From Mucilaginibacter endophyticus (lineage in GTDB: Bacteria; Bacteroidota; Bacteroidia; Sphingobacteriales; Sphingobacteriaceae): a stretch of DNA of 64,000 bases. The notes below the pieces were generated by a model, which worked only from the letters and a program-made list of their open reading frames with translations, ran no database searches and had not been told where the DNA came from. The stretch spans positions 1,619,949 through 1,683,948 of the forward strand of contig NZ_QPCG01000001.1 in the NCBI RefSeq assembly GCF_003351025.1. The letters are read 5' to 3'. Below, piece after piece: positions 61,340 through 64,000 of the stretch; the stretch's first letter is position 1; every line of letters starts with the position of its first letter. Made by a program: the position numbers and the translations under genes.

Positions 61340-64000
61340 ATGAGAGGAAAACTACACATCAAAAACGTTGTGGCCTTCATCTGTTTAAACTTATCGCTTG
61401 CGCTGATAAGTTTTTCAGGTTATGCTCAAAGTAAACAGGTAACCGGAAAAATCACCGGCTCAGATAACGGGCTGCCTTTACCGGGTGTTACCGTTAAGGT
61501 AAAAGGAGGCACACAAGCCGTAGGTTCAAAACCTGATGGTACTTACGCAATAACCGCCGGCAGCAACGAAACACTTGTTTTTAGCTTTATTGGTTTCACA
61601 AATCAGGAGGTTGCGATAAATGGGAGATCGGTTATAAACGTATCATTAGTGCCCGACAATAAAACCCTTACCGAGGTTGTAGTTGTGGGTTATGGTACCA
61701 CCAAACGTAAAGATTTAACAGGTTCGGTGAGTTCGGTTACGGCAGATCAAATTGCTAAAGTTCCTGTTACTGCGCTTGATCAGGCTTTACAAGGCCGTTC
61801 GTCGGGCGTACAGGTTACCAATAATGATGGCGCGCCGGGCGGTGGCGTTAGCGTACAGATCAGGGGTATTGGTAGTTTGGGCAATAATGATCCTTTATAT
61901 GTAGTGGATGGTTACCCTATTACAGGCGGCCTGAACAATATCAACCCAAATGATATTGCTTCAATGGATGTGTTGAAAGATGCATCGGCTACTGCTATTT
62001 ATGGTGTAAGGGCATCAAACGGTGTTGTTATCATCACAACCAAAAAAGGAAAAAAAGACGGCGTGCAGGTGTCATTAGATGCTTATGCTTCATTGCAGTC
62101 TGAACCTAAAAAATATAAAGTACTTAACGCGCAACAGTGGGCTACCCTGGCAAATGAAGTGCACGCTGCCGAAGGCTTTACTGAACTGCCTGAATGGAGT
62201 AATCCTTCAGCTTTGCATAATGTGGATTGGCAGGATGCCGTATACCGTCAGGGCTTGAAACAAGATTATAACCTTGCCATCCGTGGGGGAAATGATAAAA
62301 TTCAATCAGCTTTTTCAGCAGGTTATTATGATCAGAAAGGTATTGTACTTGGTTCGTTCTTTAAAAGGATCAACCTGGGTATGAATATCGATTACAATAT
62401 CAGCAGCTGGTTAAAATCATCAACAAGTGCTAAATTCTCAAGGCAAAATACCAAAAATCCATTCGGAACAGGTTCGTTGGCGCAATTGAGTGAGTTGATC
62501 CCAACGCTTGATGGCGGTAATAAACTTACCAGCGAAATTAAAGATTCAAAAGGTAATTATGGTTTCTTTAACCCGGTAAACATCTACACCAAAAGCTGGA
62601 ATAACCCTGTTTATTCTATCGAAACACAGGATATCAAAAACTTACAGAACTACTTCTTAGGTTCAACATCGTTGGAGGCAACAATATTTGACGGGTTGAA
62701 AATCAAAAGTAATTTAGGTATCAACACCAGTGATTTTTCCGGTTATTATTTTCAGCCTGAAGATAACAGGTCAAGCGAGCAATATAATTTAGGTGGTGCA
62801 AATCAGCTGAGCGTTTACTCGCAAAATGCAAGCAATACATTTGAGTGGCTTTGGGAAAATACTATATCGTATAGCAAAACATTTGGCAAACATGCTATTG
62901 ATTTTGTAGGTGGTGTATCTGAGCAGGAAAACACCGGCAGGCAGATTGGTGGCAGCGGTAATAACCTGCCAAGTAACTCCATCAGAGATTTAAGCCAGGT
63001 GCAAAATCTTGTTGCTTACGGCGGTCAGCAAACCTACTCGCTGGCATCACAGTTTGCAAGGTTAAACTATAAGTTTGCCGATAAATATTTGCTTACAGCT
63101 ACTGTAAGGCGCGATGGTTCATCTAAATTTTACACCGGCCATAAATACGGTACTTTCCCTTCTGGTTCAGTAGCCTGGAAAGCTAAAGAGGAATCGTTTT
63201 TGAAGGATGTTAACTGGCTTTCTGATTTGAAATTCCGTGGCAGCTATGGTATGGTTGGTAATCAGTCAAGCATTGGCCTGTTCCAGTATTTAGCTCGTTA
63301 CACCTCTGGTGGTCCGGCTACTTCGGGTTCAAACGTTGGTTATCCTTTTGGCAAAATCTATCAGAGCGGGTTAGCACTTACCAACCTTGATAACGTTAAC
63401 TTAAAATGGGAAACATCCAAACAAACCGATGTCGGTATGGATATCGCTTTCCTGAACAACAGCTTAACCTTAACGGTTGATTATTATAAAAAAGACTCGA
63501 AAGATTTCTTGTTAAACCTGCTTACTCCTGCACAAACCGGCTTTACATCGGCAACACAAAATGCCGGCAGTATTAGCAATAAAGGCTTTGAGTTTGCTTT
63601 AAACTACAGGCATACCATCAGAGATTTTAATTACGGCTTAGGGCTAAACATCACTACCGTAAGCAACAAGTTGGTTAGCATAAATAAGAACACTCAATTT
63701 ATTACCAACCTGGTTAACCTGCCGCTTCCGGCAAATGGCTGGTCAACATTTAGCGAAACCAATATCGGTCAGCCGGTAGGTGAGTTTTATGGTTACCAAT
63801 CATTGGGCATATTCCAAAACCAGGCCGAGATTGACGCGCTGAATGCAAAATCGCCTACAGGCCACTACCAGGTAGCTACTACCCAACCTGGTGATCGTAA
63901 GTTCAAAGATATCAACGGCGACGGCCAGATCACGGCTGATGACCGTACCAGTTTAGGAAGCCCGATCCCTAAATTTTATGGAGGCTTCAATATCGACCTT
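61340..64000 (+). CDS. SusC/RagA-family TonB-linked outer-membrane transporter, N-terminal part
   Basis: The frame runs from ATG at 61340 to the window end without a stop, 887 codons visible. It has a signal peptide ending in SGYAQ, a carboxypeptidase-like regulatory domain (KITGSDNGLPLPGVTVKVKG), the TonB-box segment LTEVVVVGYGTTKRKDLTGSV, and a plug domain with QALQGRSSGVQV and SIQIRGIGS-type segments ending KKGKKDG. The start of the barrel follows. The next ATG upstream (61336) is in another frame and soon stops. It likely begins another SusC/SusD locus that continues past the window. The substrate is not known. Confidence 0.95.
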   Translation, partial: MRGKLHIKNVVAFICLNLSLALISFSGYAQSKQVTGKITGSDNGLPLPGVTVKVKGGTQAVGSKPDGTYAITAGSNETLVFSFIGFTNQEVAINGRSVINVSLVPDNKTLTEVVVVGYGTTKRKDLTGSVSSVTADQIAKVPVTALDQALQGRSSGVQVTNNDGAPGGGVSVQIRGIGSLGNNDPLYVVDGYPITGGLNNINPNDIASMDVLKDASATAIYGVRASNGVVIITTKKGKKDGVQVSLDAYASLQSEPKKYKVLNAQQWATLANEVHAAEGFTELPEWSNPSALHNVDWQDAVYRQGLKQDYNLAIRGGNDKIQSAFSAGYYDQKGIVLGSFFKRINLGMNIDYNISSWLKSSTSAKFSRQNTKNPFGTGSLAQLSELIPTLDGGNKLTSEIKDSKGNYGFFNPVNIYTKSWNNPVYSIETQDIKNLQNYFLGSTSLEATIFDGLKIKSNLGINTSDFSGYYFQPEDNRSSEQYNLGGANQLSVYSQNASNTFEWLWENTISYSKTFGKHAIDFVGGVSEQENTGRQIGGSGNNLPSNSIRDLSQVQNLVAYGGQQTYSLASQFARLNYKFADKYLLTATVRRDGSSKFYTGHKYGTFPSGSVAWKAKEESFLKDVNWLSDLKFRGSYGMVGNQSSIGLFQYLARYTSGGPATSGSNVGYPFGKIYQSGLALTNLDNVNLKWETSKQTDVGMDIAFLNNSLTLTVDYYKKDSKDFLLNLLTPAQTGFTSATQNAGSISNKGFEFALNYRHTIRDFNYGLGLNITTVSNKLVSINKNTQFITNLVNLPLPANGWSTFSETNIGQPVGEFYGYQSLGIFQNQAEIDALNAKSPTGHYQVATTQPGDRKFKDINGDGQITADDRTSLGSPIPKFYGGFNIDL

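Overview
The window looks like a chromosome segment of a Bacteroidota member, most likely family Sphingobacteriaceae and possibly Mucilaginibacter. This genus-level call is inference. The grounds are SusC/SusD glycan-uptake genes, a DUF1735 lipoprotein, LytS/LytTR pairs, a NusG-like UpxY-type antiterminator in front of a polysaccharide locus, moderate G+C with very AT-rich spacers, and starts without clear Shine-Dalgarno sequences.

Layout. Positions 1-7900 hold the end of a PHP-fold metallohydrolase and a convergent susC-susD-DUF1735 uptake operon with an AT-rich leader, then a small secreted protein. Positions 7994-12700 hold a tail-to-tail NarL-type regulator and TPR histidine kinase, a small membrane protein, and two secreted proteins of unknown function. 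Positions 12900-16700 form a plus-strand run: Tat-type metallophosphoesterase, YceI protein, di-heme cytochrome, LytS kinase and LytTR regulator. Positions 16700-21620 carry a pepsin-like lipoprotein, an Lrp regulator divergent from a DHA2 exporter, DinB and VOC proteins, and an AraC regulator. Three tRNA-Pro(TGG) genes follow as perfect 170-bp tandem copies (21800-22213), then an esterase.

Positions 23600-57100 are almost wholly minus strand and form a roughly 33-kb polysaccharide region. Transcription runs from wza-like and wzc-like genes (57089 to 53985), through a 627-bp untranslated stretch of 122-bp tandem repeats, into an UpxY-type antiterminator, a UDP-sugar dehydrogenase, a Wzx flippase, aminotransferases, glycosyltransferases, a deacetylase, a PglC-type initiating phosphotransferase, a Wzy-like polymerase, an asparagine-synthase-like enzyme, FemAB/GNAT acyltransferases, a PhyH oxygenase and a WbpM-type dehydratase. 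This is a complete Wzx/Wzy-type pathway: initiation, sugar synthesis, assembly, flipping, polymerisation and export. A PAS/AraC regulator, a small HTH regulator and an AlgI-like O-acetylation pair lie at its distal end. glmS, which feeds UDP-GlcNAc synthesis, sits just upstream of the wza-like gene.

Positions 59238-64000 hold a palindrome-rich spacer, a phytase-like esterase lipoprotein, and the first 887 codons of a second SusC transporter preceded by a LacI-like palindrome.

The most unusual non-coding structures are the tandem-repeat leader of the antiterminator operon, the triplicated tRNA-Pro unit with a terminator in each spacer, and a 27-bp exact repeat near two secretion or signalling genes.
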